From NCBI GenBank assembly GCA_024276455.1, contig JAJRXE010000126.1:1-9614 (forward strand): a DNA stretch of 9,614 nucleotides, in the 5' to 3' direction. This document shows positions 1 to 5,590 of this stretch, piece by piece; within the stretch, counting starts at the first letter, position 1; every line of letters starts with the position of its first letter. The DNA is from Calditrichota bacterium (GTDB lineage: Bacteria > Calditrichota > Calditrichia > RBG-13-44-9). Position numbers and translations under genes: made by a program. Below the pieces are notes generated by a model. The model was not told the DNA's origin, searched no databases, and saw only the letters and a list, made by a program, of their open reading frames with translations.

Positions 1-210
1 CAGGGTAAAGTGGTGGACCGCAGCCAGTTCCTGTTGCTCCTGTTCGGCTGTGGCTTTGCACACGATCTGATCTACTTTTTCTTCAATACTCTGGGGGAAA
101 ATTATTCCCTGCAGTCTTTGTTTTTACTCTACACCATCCCGAATCTGGTGTACACTTTGATTATTGGGTTCTTTGTGTTTTATCTTTTTGAGATCTGGCA
201 ATATGAATAA
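1..210 (+). CDS. mreD: Rod-shape-determining protein MreD, C-terminal part (5' end outside window)
   Basis: The frame is open from the first base and ends in TAA at 208-210, giving about 69 residues of a very hydrophobic protein. At least two membrane segments are visible: the stretch around LLLLFGCGFAHDLIYFFF, and the C-terminal IPNLVYTLIIGFFVFYLF. MreD is a small inner-membrane protein of the elongasome that works with MreB, MreC, PBP2 and RodA. The sequence alone is only weakly diagnostic. The call rests mainly on the hydrophobic character and on position, since mreD directly precedes mrdA and rodA in the classical mre/mrd cluster. Its stop overlaps the mrdA start by 8 bases (ATGAATAA, 203-210), which suggests translational coupling. 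An internal GTG at 10 is not a credible start for a complete gene. Confidence 0.75.
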   Translation, partial: QGKVVDRSQFLLLLFGCGFAHDLIYFFFNTLGENYSLQSLFLLYTIPNLVYTLIIGFFVFYLFEIWQYE

Positions 211-2065
211 CGGGCAAAGCGTTAATCTTCAGACGAAGAAAACCGTCTTCGTGGCGACGATTACGGTCCTGTTTGCGATTTTGTATTTCGGATTCTTCCG
301 TTTGCAGGTTTCGCAATCCCGTCATTACTCCGAAAAGAGTTTGCGCAACAGCATTCGGGTGGTGACTCAAATCCCGGTTCGCGGCAACATTTACGATCGG
401 GAAGGGCGGCTGATCGTGGACAATCGACCGGCGTTCTCCATTTACCTGGTGCCGGAACAAACCACCGCCGAAACCATTCGCAAGATTGCCGAAATGGGCG
501 GCATTCCGGAGGACAAAATTCGGGAAAAATTGCGTCGGGCAAACCGTTTCCAGCCGGTCAAAGTGATTCGCGATGTGAAGCTGGAATTGTTGACCTGGAT
601 CCAGGAGAACGTAATGGACTTACCCGGGGTCGAATGGAAAATCGAGCCCAAGCGCCACTATGTGTTTCCTTCCGGACTGGCTCATTTGCTGGGAACCCTG
701 GGCGAAATCGACCAGAATGAACTCAGCCTTTTCCCGGAGCTGGAAGAAGGCGACATTGTGGGCAAAAAAGCCCTCGAACGTTACTACGATTCCGTTTTGC
801 GGGGCGAAAAGGGGTTCCGTTACGTGAAAGTTGATGCCTACGGCCGTACCGTCGCCGAGGTCTCCAATAAGCACAGCCGGGCTCCCTATCCGGGAAAAGA
901 TCTCTTCCTGACCATTGATTTGCGGCTGCAACTATATGCCGATACGCTGTTGCAGGGCAAACGGGGGGCAATTGTGGCCGTGGATCCGCGCAGCGGCGAA
1001 ATTCTGACGCTCATTTCCAAACCGGATTACAACCTGGATTGGTTTACCGGGGTGATCGATCCGAAAATCTGGCAAAGTTTGTTGAACGATCCAAACCACC
1101 CCTTGTACGACCGCTCGTACCAGAGCGGGTATCCGCCCGGTTCGGTGTTTAAGCTGGTGACCGCCGTGGCGGCTCTGAATGAAAAGATTATTACGCCCAG
1201 CTGGAAAGTACATTGCCCCGGGTACCTTAAAGTGGGGCGCCGCACCATTCGGTGCTGGAATGCGGCCGGTCACGGTACCCTGGATCTGCAGGGTGCCATT
1301 AAAAATTCCTGCAATGTGTATTTTGCTAAATTGGGATTGCTCATTGGAATAGATGTGTTTAGTAAATATGCCCGCTTGTTCGGTTTTGGTTCCCGCACGG
1401 GAGTGGAGCTCACCAACGAAAATCCCGGGCTCGTTCCGGATCGGAAGTACTACGACAAAATTTACGGAAAAGACCGCTGGCCACGGGGAATTCTGGCTAA
1501 CCTGGCCATTGGTCAGGGAGAGTTGTTGGTCACACCGTTGCAGGTATCCCAGATGGTTACCATCATTGCGAATCGGGGACGTTTGCCGCAGTTGCACCTG
1601 GGATTAAAATTGCGCGATCCGGTTACCGATGAAGTCCGCGTATTGCCCTGGAAAAAACGTCGCATTCAGGGAATCGATTCCTCGACATTTGAAATTGTTC
1701 GGCGAGGGATGTACGAAGTCGTGCACGGCGGAACCGGATGGGCGGCGGGTATTTGGGGAATTTCGGTGGCGGGAAAAACCGGAACCGCCCAGAATCCTCA
1801 CGGCGAGCCACATGCCTGGTTTGTTGGCTTCGCTCCTTACGAACAGCCTGAGATTGCAATCTGCGTGTTAATTGAAAATGGTGGGTCGGGGGGCGGAGCG
1901 GCCGCTCCGCTGGCCGGGAAGTATCTGCGCCGCTATTTTTACTATCACGGGAAGTTTAGTTACGAGAAGGAACGGCGCATGAGGGCTTTGGCGGCAAAAA
2001 GAGACAGCCTCCGGCGGGCCAGAGAAGACTCCCTGGCAGCCAGCGGAGCCAATCGTCCGGAGTAA
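203..2065 (+). CDS. mrdA: Penicillin-binding protein 2 (peptidoglycan D,D-transpeptidase MrdA)
   Basis: This 620-residue class B PBP cross-links peptidoglycan during cell elongation, anchored in the inner membrane with its catalytic domain in the periplasm. One N-terminal membrane segment lies at about residues 13-31. The PBP-dimer (pedestal) region starts near the RGNIYDR motif at 60-66. The transpeptidase domain has all three active-site motifs: SVFK with nucleophile Ser314 and Lys317, Ser369-Cys370-Asn371 (SxN), and Lys525-Thr526-Gly527. The length is normal for the family. The ATG at 203 was chosen because the protein then begins just before the membrane segment and overlaps the mreD stop as is usual in coupled genes; an upstream in-frame start at 164 would add 13 residues encoded inside mreD. 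The C-terminus carries a charged Arg/Lys/Glu-rich tail of about 30 residues outside the catalytic fold. RodA, its partner polymerase, is encoded next. Confidence 0.96.
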   Translation: MNNGQSVNLQTKKTVFVATITVLFAILYFGFFRLQVSQSRHYSEKSLRNSIRVVTQIPVRGNIYDREGRLIVDNRPAFSIYLVPEQTTAETIRKIAEMGGIPEDKIREKLRRANRFQPVKVIRDVKLELLTWIQENVMDLPGVEWKIEPKRHYVFPSGLAHLLGTLGEIDQNELSLFPELEEGDIVGKKALERYYDSVLRGEKGFRYVKVDAYGRTVAEVSNKHSRAPYPGKDLFLTIDLRLQLYADTLLQGKRGAIVAVDPRSGEILTLISKPDYNLDWFTGVIDPKIWQSLLNDPNHPLYDRSYQSGYPPGSVFKLVTAVAALNEKIITPSWKVHCPGYLKVGRRTIRCWNAAGHGTLDLQGAIKNSCNVYFAKLGLLIGIDVFSKYARLFGFGSRTGVELTNENPGLVPDRKYYDKIYGKDRWPRGILANLAIGQGELLVTPLQVSQMVTIIANRGRLPQLHLGLKLRDPVTDEVRVLPWKKRRIQGIDSSTFEIVRRGMYEVVHGGTGWAAGIWGISVAGKTGTAQNPHGEPHAWFVGFAPYEQPEIAICVLIENGGSGGGAAAPLAGKYLRRYFYYHGKFSYEKERRMRALAAKRDSLRRAREDSLAASGANRPE

Positions 2066-2098
2066 ACCGGCAGAATCGCGATTCACCGAGTGCCGGTT
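2065..2098 (+). repeat. Inverted repeat/hairpin between mrdA and rodA
   Basis: AACCGGCA (2065-2072) and TGCCGGTT (2091-2098) form a perfect 8-bp stem that begins at the last base of the mrdA stop codon. The enclosed loop contains a second perfect palindrome, GAATCGCGATTC (2073-2084). No T-run follows, so this is not a standard intrinsic terminator. It lies just before the AAGGAG at 2108-2113 that serves rodA. It could stabilise or process the mRNA, or tune rodA translation; the function is unknown. Confidence 0.6.
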
Positions 2099-2128
2099 AA
2101 AGCAAAAAAGGAGCTTCGTAGCGTTGTG

Positions 2129-3349
2129 ATGGAACTCTACAAAAAAATTGATCTGGTGCTTCTCGTTACGGTAGCTGGTCTGATCGCCATGGGATTGGTG
2201 GCGCTTTATTCCTCTTCGCACACCGCCATGGTCAGCGGCGAAACCACCAATTATTTCCTGAAGCAGCTGGTCTGGGTATTTCTGGGACTTGTTGCCATGG
2301 CGGTGGTGTATTTCATGCCTCATCGCTGGTTTTTCGATTTCGCTTACCCCCTTTACGGCCTGGGACTTTTTTTACTGGTTCTGGTGCTTCTGTTTGGTTT
2401 AACGGGAATGGGAGCCGAGCGCTGGATTCGGTTGGGACCTTTTAAGATACAACCTTCCGAGTTTGCCAAGCTAACCACTATTCTGGCTCTGGCGAAGTAC
2501 ATCTCCAGCGAAAAAATCGATCTGAACAATCTGCCCCATTTTTTAATTGCCGCGCTCATTCCCTTTGTGCCGTTTCTCCTGATTGTGCGGCAACCGGATC
2601 TGGGTACCTCGTTGGTCTTTGTAGCGCTAACCCTGCCCATGTTTTACTGGGCCGGACTAAGAGGAAGCAATCTGGTCCTTATTGTTTTTCCGGTGCTGGT
2701 GCTCTTCGCTTCTTTCCACTTCTACGCTTTCCTCATTCTCATGGTGCTTCTCATCGTTTATCTTGTGGTCACCAATCGTTCTTTGCGGGTCATTGTGGTT
2801 AATTTCTTGGGCAATGTGTTAATGGGGATGATTACCCCGGTTCTCTGGAATCAGTTGAAGCCCTACCAACAGAATCGGATCAAAATTTTTCTCCGCCCGG
2901 AAACCGATCCCCGGGGAGCGGGTTACCAGATTATTCAATCCAAGGTGGCCATCGGATCCGGGGGGTTGTTCGGTAAGGGATTTATGCAGGGGTCGCAAAC
3001 CCAGTTGCGTTTTTTACCGGAACAGCATACCGATTTTATTTTCGCCGTGATTGGTGAAGAATTCGGTCTCATCGGCGTTACCCTGGGGCTATTGCTCTTT
3101 TTTATTTTGCTGATCAGAGGTATTCAAATTGCCGCCATGGTAAAAAACCGTTTTAATGGTATTGTGGCCATCGGTATTGTTACCGTATTTGCTTTTCAGA
3201 TTATTATTAACATTGGCATGACGGTGGGCCTTTTGCCGGTTACCGGGATTCCCTTGCCATTTTTAAGTTACGGGGGTTCAGCGTTAATTACCAATCTGAT
3301 GATGATTGGTCTGTTATTGAATTTTTATCGCAACCGTTACGAATATTAA
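2129..3349 (+). CDS. rodA: Peptidoglycan glycosyltransferase RodA (SEDS family)
   Basis: This 406-residue polytopic membrane protein polymerises lipid II into glycan strands for the elongasome, in complex with PBP2. About ten hydrophobic segments are visible. SEDS hallmarks include PSEFAKL at residues 109-115, RQPDLGTSLVF in the middle, the stretch GSGGLFGKGF followed by FLPEQHTDFIFAVIGEE, and PLPFLSYGG at 375-383 near the C-terminus. Asp302 in the HTDF motif matches the essential aspartate of RodA (Asp262 in E. coli). The ATG at 2129 is preferred, with AAGGAG at 2108-2113, although the 15-base spacing is long; GTG at 2126 is an alternative. A GTG at 2090 would add 13 residues but lies inside the hairpin described at 2065-2098 and upstream of the ribosome-binding site, so it is unlikely. 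The gene follows mrdA after 63 bases and precedes lgt by 12. Confidence 0.95.
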   Translation: MELYKKIDLVLLVTVAGLIAMGLVALYSSSHTAMVSGETTNYFLKQLVWVFLGLVAMAVVYFMPHRWFFDFAYPLYGLGLFLLVLVLLFGLTGMGAERWIRLGPFKIQPSEFAKLTTILALAKYISSEKIDLNNLPHFLIAALIPFVPFLLIVRQPDLGTSLVFVALTLPMFYWAGLRGSNLVLIVFPVLVLFASFHFYAFLILMVLLIVYLVVTNRSLRVIVVNFLGNVLMGMITPVLWNQLKPYQQNRIKIFLRPETDPRGAGYQIIQSKVAIGSGGLFGKGFMQGSQTQLRFLPEQHTDFIFAVIGEEFGLIGVTLGLLLFFILLIRGIQIAAMVKNRFNGIVAIGIVTVFAFQIIINIGMTVGLLPVTGIPLPFLSYGGSALITNLMMIGLLLNFYRNRYEY

Positions 3350-3361
3350 GAAAGGGCGCCT

Positions 3362-4159
3362 ATGCATCCGGAATTGTTTCGCATTGGACCATTTTCCGTT
3401 CACAGTTACGGCGTAATGTTGGCGCTGTCTTTTATTCTGGGAATTTACCTGGCAGCCCGGAACGCCGAAAAACGGGGCATTAAGTCCGATGAAATCGTGA
3501 ATATCGGATTTATCATTATCCTCAGTTCCATTGTGGGTGCCCGTTTGTTGTACGTGGTTTTTCATCTTAACGAATTTCGCGGGCGCTGGATTTACACTTT
3601 CTGGCCTGTGCAGGAAAACGGGGTACTGGGGCTGGGTGGGCTCATCCTGTTGGGAGGATTTATTGCCGCATTTGCCGCTGCGTCCTTCTACATTCTTTAC
3701 CGGAAACTGGATTACTGGAAAGTGGCCGACAGTGTGGCGCCGGCTATTGCCCTGGGAGTGTTCTTAACCCGGATTGGCTGCTTCCTGAATGGCTGTTGTT
3801 TTGGTAAAGAGTGCCATCTTCCTTGGGCGGTGAAATTTCCGGAATACAGTCCGGCCGGAGCCATCATGGGCCCGGTGCCGCTTCATCCGACCCAGCTCTA
3901 TTCCTCTTTTTACGGCCTGGCCATTTTTTTGATCTTACTCTGGTTAGAACGGCGAAAACTTCCCGACGGGGCGCTCATGAGCATCTTTTTAATCCTTTAC
4001 GGGATTTCCCGGTTTACGGTAGATTTTTTTCGCTATTACGAATCGCAGATGTTTATTTTTAATGGGCTGGATTTTAACCAGATTATTAGCCTGGTTATGA
4101 TTATGGCCGGGGCAATTATTCTGGTTTATCGCTACAAGATTTCCGGGAAGTCGGGGTAA
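3362..4159 (+). CDS. lgt: Prolipoprotein diacylglyceryl transferase
   Basis: This 265-residue inner-membrane enzyme transfers diacylglycerol from phosphatidylglycerol to the lipobox cysteine of prolipoproteins, the first step of lipoprotein maturation. Seven or so hydrophobic segments are present. Recognisable family elements are HSYGVML near the N-terminus (Tyr16), RIGCFLNGCCFGKEC with Arg137 matching the essential E. coli Arg143, HPTQLY at 175-180, and LYGISRF with Arg217 matching E. coli Arg239. By-eye alignment shows departures from the E. coli catalytic set: Leu97 at the His103 position (GLILLGG versus GMSFHGG), Ser181 at the glutamate after HPxQLY, and Asp221 at the Glu243 position. His103 is not universal in the family. 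The AAGAAAGG stretch at 3349-3356 probably serves as ribosome-binding site for the ATG at 3362. It is probably in one operon with rodA, and a lipoprotein gene follows. Confidence 0.93.
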   Translation: MHPELFRIGPFSVHSYGVMLALSFILGIYLAARNAEKRGIKSDEIVNIGFIIILSSIVGARLLYVVFHLNEFRGRWIYTFWPVQENGVLGLGGLILLGGFIAAFAAASFYILYRKLDYWKVADSVAPAIALGVFLTRIGCFLNGCCFGKECHLPWAVKFPEYSPAGAIMGPVPLHPTQLYSSFYGLAIFLILLWLERRKLPDGALMSIFLILYGISRFTVDFFRYYESQMFIFNGLDFNQIISLVMIMAGAIILVYRYKISGKSG

Positions 4160-4175
4160 AATCACCAATAAATTC

Positions 4176-4204
4176 TTGACTACATTGAATTTAATTCCTA
4201 AATT
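4176..4204 (+). promoter_or_regulatory. Candidate sigma-70-type promoter for the TPR lipoprotein gene
   Basis: TTGACT at 4176-4181 resembles the -35 consensus TTGACA (5 of 6). It is followed after exactly 17 bases by TAAATT at 4199-4204, which matches the -10 consensus at 4 of 6 positions. The surrounding AT-rich 72-base gap after the lgt stop, unlike the tight gaps between the earlier genes, supports an independent promoter. This is a motif match only. Confidence 0.45.
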
Positions 4205-4231
4205 AAATAAAATTTTAACGGGAGGTCTTTA

Positions 4232-5083
4232 ATGTTTAAATCAATAAACTTTCTCATTTTATTGTTGTTGATTCTCGGCCTGGTTTCCTGGAATGGTTGT
4301 GCCGGGGGCAAGAAAACCGTTAAAAGCACCGAAACCGCTCAAGAGGGAGAAAGCTCTTCGGATTATGATGAGATCGAACGGCTGTTGGGAATTTCGCGCG
4401 AGGATGAGAAAAAGGGGGAAAAATCCGAAAAGAAAAATGACGATTTAATTACTTTGTTGGAAGTGGATGAGGGGAAGAAAAAAGCGGAAGGCGAACCCGG
4501 TCAGGCAACAGTGGAAGATAAACGACTCTTGAAACTCCAGAAACAGGTGGAAGAGTTAAAGAAGGAACTGAAGAAAAAGGATATGCAGATTGCCGATTTA
4601 AAAGCCCAGCTGATGTTAAAGGAAGAGCAGTTAGCCAAAAAGCAGAGCGCTTCTTCCACCGCTCAACCTTCGTTCTACCCCACAACTTCCCAGGGAATGC
4701 AACCGGTGGCCGCCAGTGAATACAAGCGAACCTACCAGAGAGGTTTGGAGCTGTTTCATCAAAAACGTTACGATGAAGCCATCCAGGTGTTTGAACAGTT
4801 GCTGGCAACGGATTTGAATCATCCCTTGGCGGATAATGCTCAGTACTGGATCGGGGAATGTTATTACGCCATGGGGAAGTACCAAAAAGCCATCATGGCT
4901 TTTGAGAAGGTCTTTACTTTCCGCAATTCCAATAAAAATGATTACGCCCAGTTTAAGATTGGTCAGTGTTACTACATGCTGGGGAATAAGCAAAGAGCGC
5001 GGCAAGAATTCCAACAACTGGTCGATAATTATCCAGATTCCGAACTGATTGGTCGGGCCAAAGATTACCTGGCTCGGATGTAA
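4232..5083 (+). CDS. Predicted lipoprotein with coiled coil and C-terminal TPR repeats (YbgF/CpoB-like)
   Basis: The 283-residue product has a short basic N-terminus, a hydrophobic segment (residues 7-19) and Cys23 in the context SWNGC, so it is probably a signal-peptidase-II lipoprotein. Trp and Asn at -3 and -2 of the lipobox are atypical. Residues 25-95 are polar and acidic/lysine-rich, which suggests disorder. Residues 95-138 form a heptad-like Leu/Lys/Glu coiled coil. A Ser/Thr/Pro/Gln linker follows, then about three TPR-like repeats at 165-198, 201-235 and 238-272 (YDEAIQVFEQLL, YQKAIMAFEKV, RARQEFQQLVDNYPDS). This coil-plus-TPR plan is that of YbgF/CpoB, which links Tol-Pal with peptidoglycan synthesis, but no tol or pal gene is adjacent, so the exact role is inferred. 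The start has a strong GGGAGG (4220-4225), 6 bases before the ATG. The gene has its own candidate promoter and a terminator. Confidence 0.8.
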   Translation: MFKSINFLILLLLILGLVSWNGCAGGKKTVKSTETAQEGESSSDYDEIERLLGISREDEKKGEKSEKKNDDLITLLEVDEGKKKAEGEPGQATVEDKRLLKLQKQVEELKKELKKKDMQIADLKAQLMLKEEQLAKKQSASSTAQPSFYPTTSQGMQPVAASEYKRTYQRGLELFHQKRYDEAIQVFEQLLATDLNHPLADNAQYWIGECYYAMGKYQKAIMAFEKVFTFRNSNKNDYAQFKIGQCYYMLGNKQRARQEFQQLVDNYPDSELIGRAKDYLARM

Positions 5084-5105
5084 AGAAGGAATAAAAGTTT
5101 ATCTC

Positions 5106-5148
5106 AAAAGACGGGGAGAGCGAGTCAGATCGTTCTCCCTGTCTTTTT
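5106..5148 (+). terminator. Rho-independent terminator after the TPR lipoprotein gene
   Basis: A 17-bp stem pairs 5106-5122 with 5131-5147. It is complete apart from two G-U wobbles, has an 8-base loop (one more A-T pair can close inside it) and ends in a TTTTT run at 5144-5148. The 5' arm opens with AAAAG, so the structure may also work on the opposite strand. It separates the envelope gene block from the tRNA/pyrimidine block. Confidence 0.88.
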
Positions 5149-5169
5149 GGTAGGAATTGGAATTTCCGC

Positions 5170-5196
5170 TTGTTTTTTTGAAGATCATTATATAAA
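5170..5196 (+). promoter_or_regulatory. Candidate promoter for the tRNA-like element and tRNA-Val
   Basis: TATAAA at 5191-5196 matches the -10 consensus at 5 of 6 positions and lies 14 bases before the tRNA-like acceptor stem, a normal distance for a tRNA leader. The best -35 candidate is TTGTTT at 5170-5175, with a short 15-base spacer, and is weak. No comparably good -10/-35 pair is seen between the tRNA-like element and tRNA-Val, so both may be transcribed from here. Confidence 0.35.
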
Positions 5197-5209
5197 TTTG
5201 CGGCGGTTT

Positions 5210-5285
5210 GGGCGGTTAGCTCAGTTGATTCGAAAGCTGAGTTCGTATCGCAGAGGTCATCCCGATCAATCGGGATACCGCCCAC
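5210..5285 (+). pseudogene. tRNA-Val-derived relic or tRNA-like structured RNA
   Basis: This element copies the intact tRNA-Val 123 bases downstream in three identical blocks: 18 bases from the 5' end (5210-5227), ATCGCAGAGGTCA (5247-5259) and TACCGCCCAC (5276-5285). The acceptor stem GGGCGGT/ACCGCCC is perfect. The rest is not a working tRNA. The D stem has a mismatch, the anticodon stem has an A-G mismatch, the naive anticodon would be CGT (Thr) rather than CAC, the conserved TTCAAAT T-loop is absent, and the encoded CCA is gone (ACGC). The T-arm position holds the perfect palindrome ATCCCGATCAATCGGGAT. An alternative fold pairs 5218-5226 with 5235-5243 over 9 bp with two wobbles. It is either a decayed duplicate or a remodelled tRNA-like RNA; decay is the default reading. 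Confidence 0.75.
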
Positions 5286-5332
5286 GCTGAAAAGTTTTGG
5301 AATGGTCTTTTAAATTGAATTTTTAAAAAGAA

Positions 5333-5409
5333 GGGCGGTTAGCTCAGTTGGCTAGAGCGCTGCGCTCACATCGCAGAGGTCACAGGTTCAAATCCTGTAC
5401 CGCCCACCA
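5333..5409 (+). tRNA. tRNA-Val (anticodon CAC)
   Basis: A complete cloverleaf of 77 bases including the encoded CCA (5407-5409). The acceptor stem GGGCGGT (5333-5339) pairs with ACCGCCC (5399-5405), with discriminator A5406. The D stem is GCTC/GAGC (5342-5345, 5355-5358). The anticodon stem CTGCG/CGCAG (5360-5364, 5372-5376) closes the loop CTCACAT, whose anticodon CAC at 5367-5369 reads GUG. The T stem ACAGG/CCTGT flanks TTCAAAT. All stems are fully paired. It follows a degenerate copy of itself and lies 47 bases before the PyrR-type leader hairpin. Confidence 0.97.
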
Positions 5410-5420
5410 AGTTCAAAGTA

Positions 5421-5441
5421 CTGTCCCGGTTTTAGGGGCAG
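5421..5441 (+). other. Small hairpin in the tRNA 3' trailer / pyr leader
   Basis: CTGTCCC (5421-5427) pairs with GGGGCAG (5435-5441) over 7 bp including one G-U, with loop GGTTTTA. It starts 12 bases after the tRNA CCA. No T-run follows, so it is unlikely to terminate transcription by itself. Its 3' arm GGGGC (5435-5439) could alternatively pair with GCCTC (5533-5537) of the downstream terminator, but only over five pairs. Confidence 0.4.
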
Positions 5442-5456
5442 GAAAGCATTAGCGAA

Positions 5457-5487
5457 CCTTTAATACTACCCGGCGAGGTAGTAAAGG
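5457..5487 (+). promoter_or_regulatory. PyrR-binding hairpin (anti-antiterminator) in the pyr leader
   Basis: Lower stem CCTTT/AAAGG (5457-5461, 5483-5487), a 3-base bulge AAT on the 5' side (5462-5464), upper stem ACTACC/GGTAGT (5465-5470, 5477-5482) and hexaloop CGGCGA (5471-5476). This is the known plan of the PyrR RNA site: a hexaloop, an upper stem, an internal bulge on the 5' side and a lower stem. Against the consensus ARUCCNGNGAGGYU, the segment TACCCGGCGAGGTA keeps CC-N-G-N-GAGG and swaps the outer A-U pair for U-A. The position, between a possible promoter and an intrinsic terminator directly before pyrR, fits attenuation in which UMP-bound PyrR stabilises this hairpin. The antiterminator pairing was not resolved by eye. 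Confidence 0.75.
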
Positions 5488-5531
5488 GCAAAGCAGATGA
5501 GAAAAGATCGAAATATAGTAGAATTACGATG

Positions 5532-5564
5532 AGCCTCCAGTCCGTGGGATTGGAGGCTTTTTTT
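5532..5564 (+). terminator. Attenuator terminator in the pyrR leader
   Basis: AGCCTCCAGTCC (5532-5543) pairs with GGATTGGAGGCT (5547-5558) over 12 bp with one G-U, with a GTG loop, followed by a run of seven T (5558-5564). It ends 26 bases before the pyrR start and overlaps no gene, so it must be bypassed for the pyr genes to be expressed. Together with the hairpin at 5457-5487 it forms a transcription attenuator. GAGGT (5475-5479) of the PyrR site can pair with GCCTC (5533-5537), a possible seed of the antiterminator. Confidence 0.88.
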
Positions 5565-5590
5565 ATGGCTCTTCCGAAAAGGAGAATTCA

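Noticed and set aside
932..1597. A 221-codon open frame on the minus strand inside mrdA
   Set aside because: It lies fully antisense to a gene with all three PBP motifs, has no recognisable domain, and is best explained as a shadow of that coding sequence.
5238..5253. Reading the tRNA-like element as a functional tRNA-Thr with anticodon CGT
   Set aside because: The anticodon stem has an A-G mismatch, the D stem is imperfect, the T-loop consensus is absent and no CCA is encoded.
5421..5441. Hairpin after tRNA-Val as a terminator
   Set aside because: No T-run follows the stem, and the pyr leader continues directly downstream.
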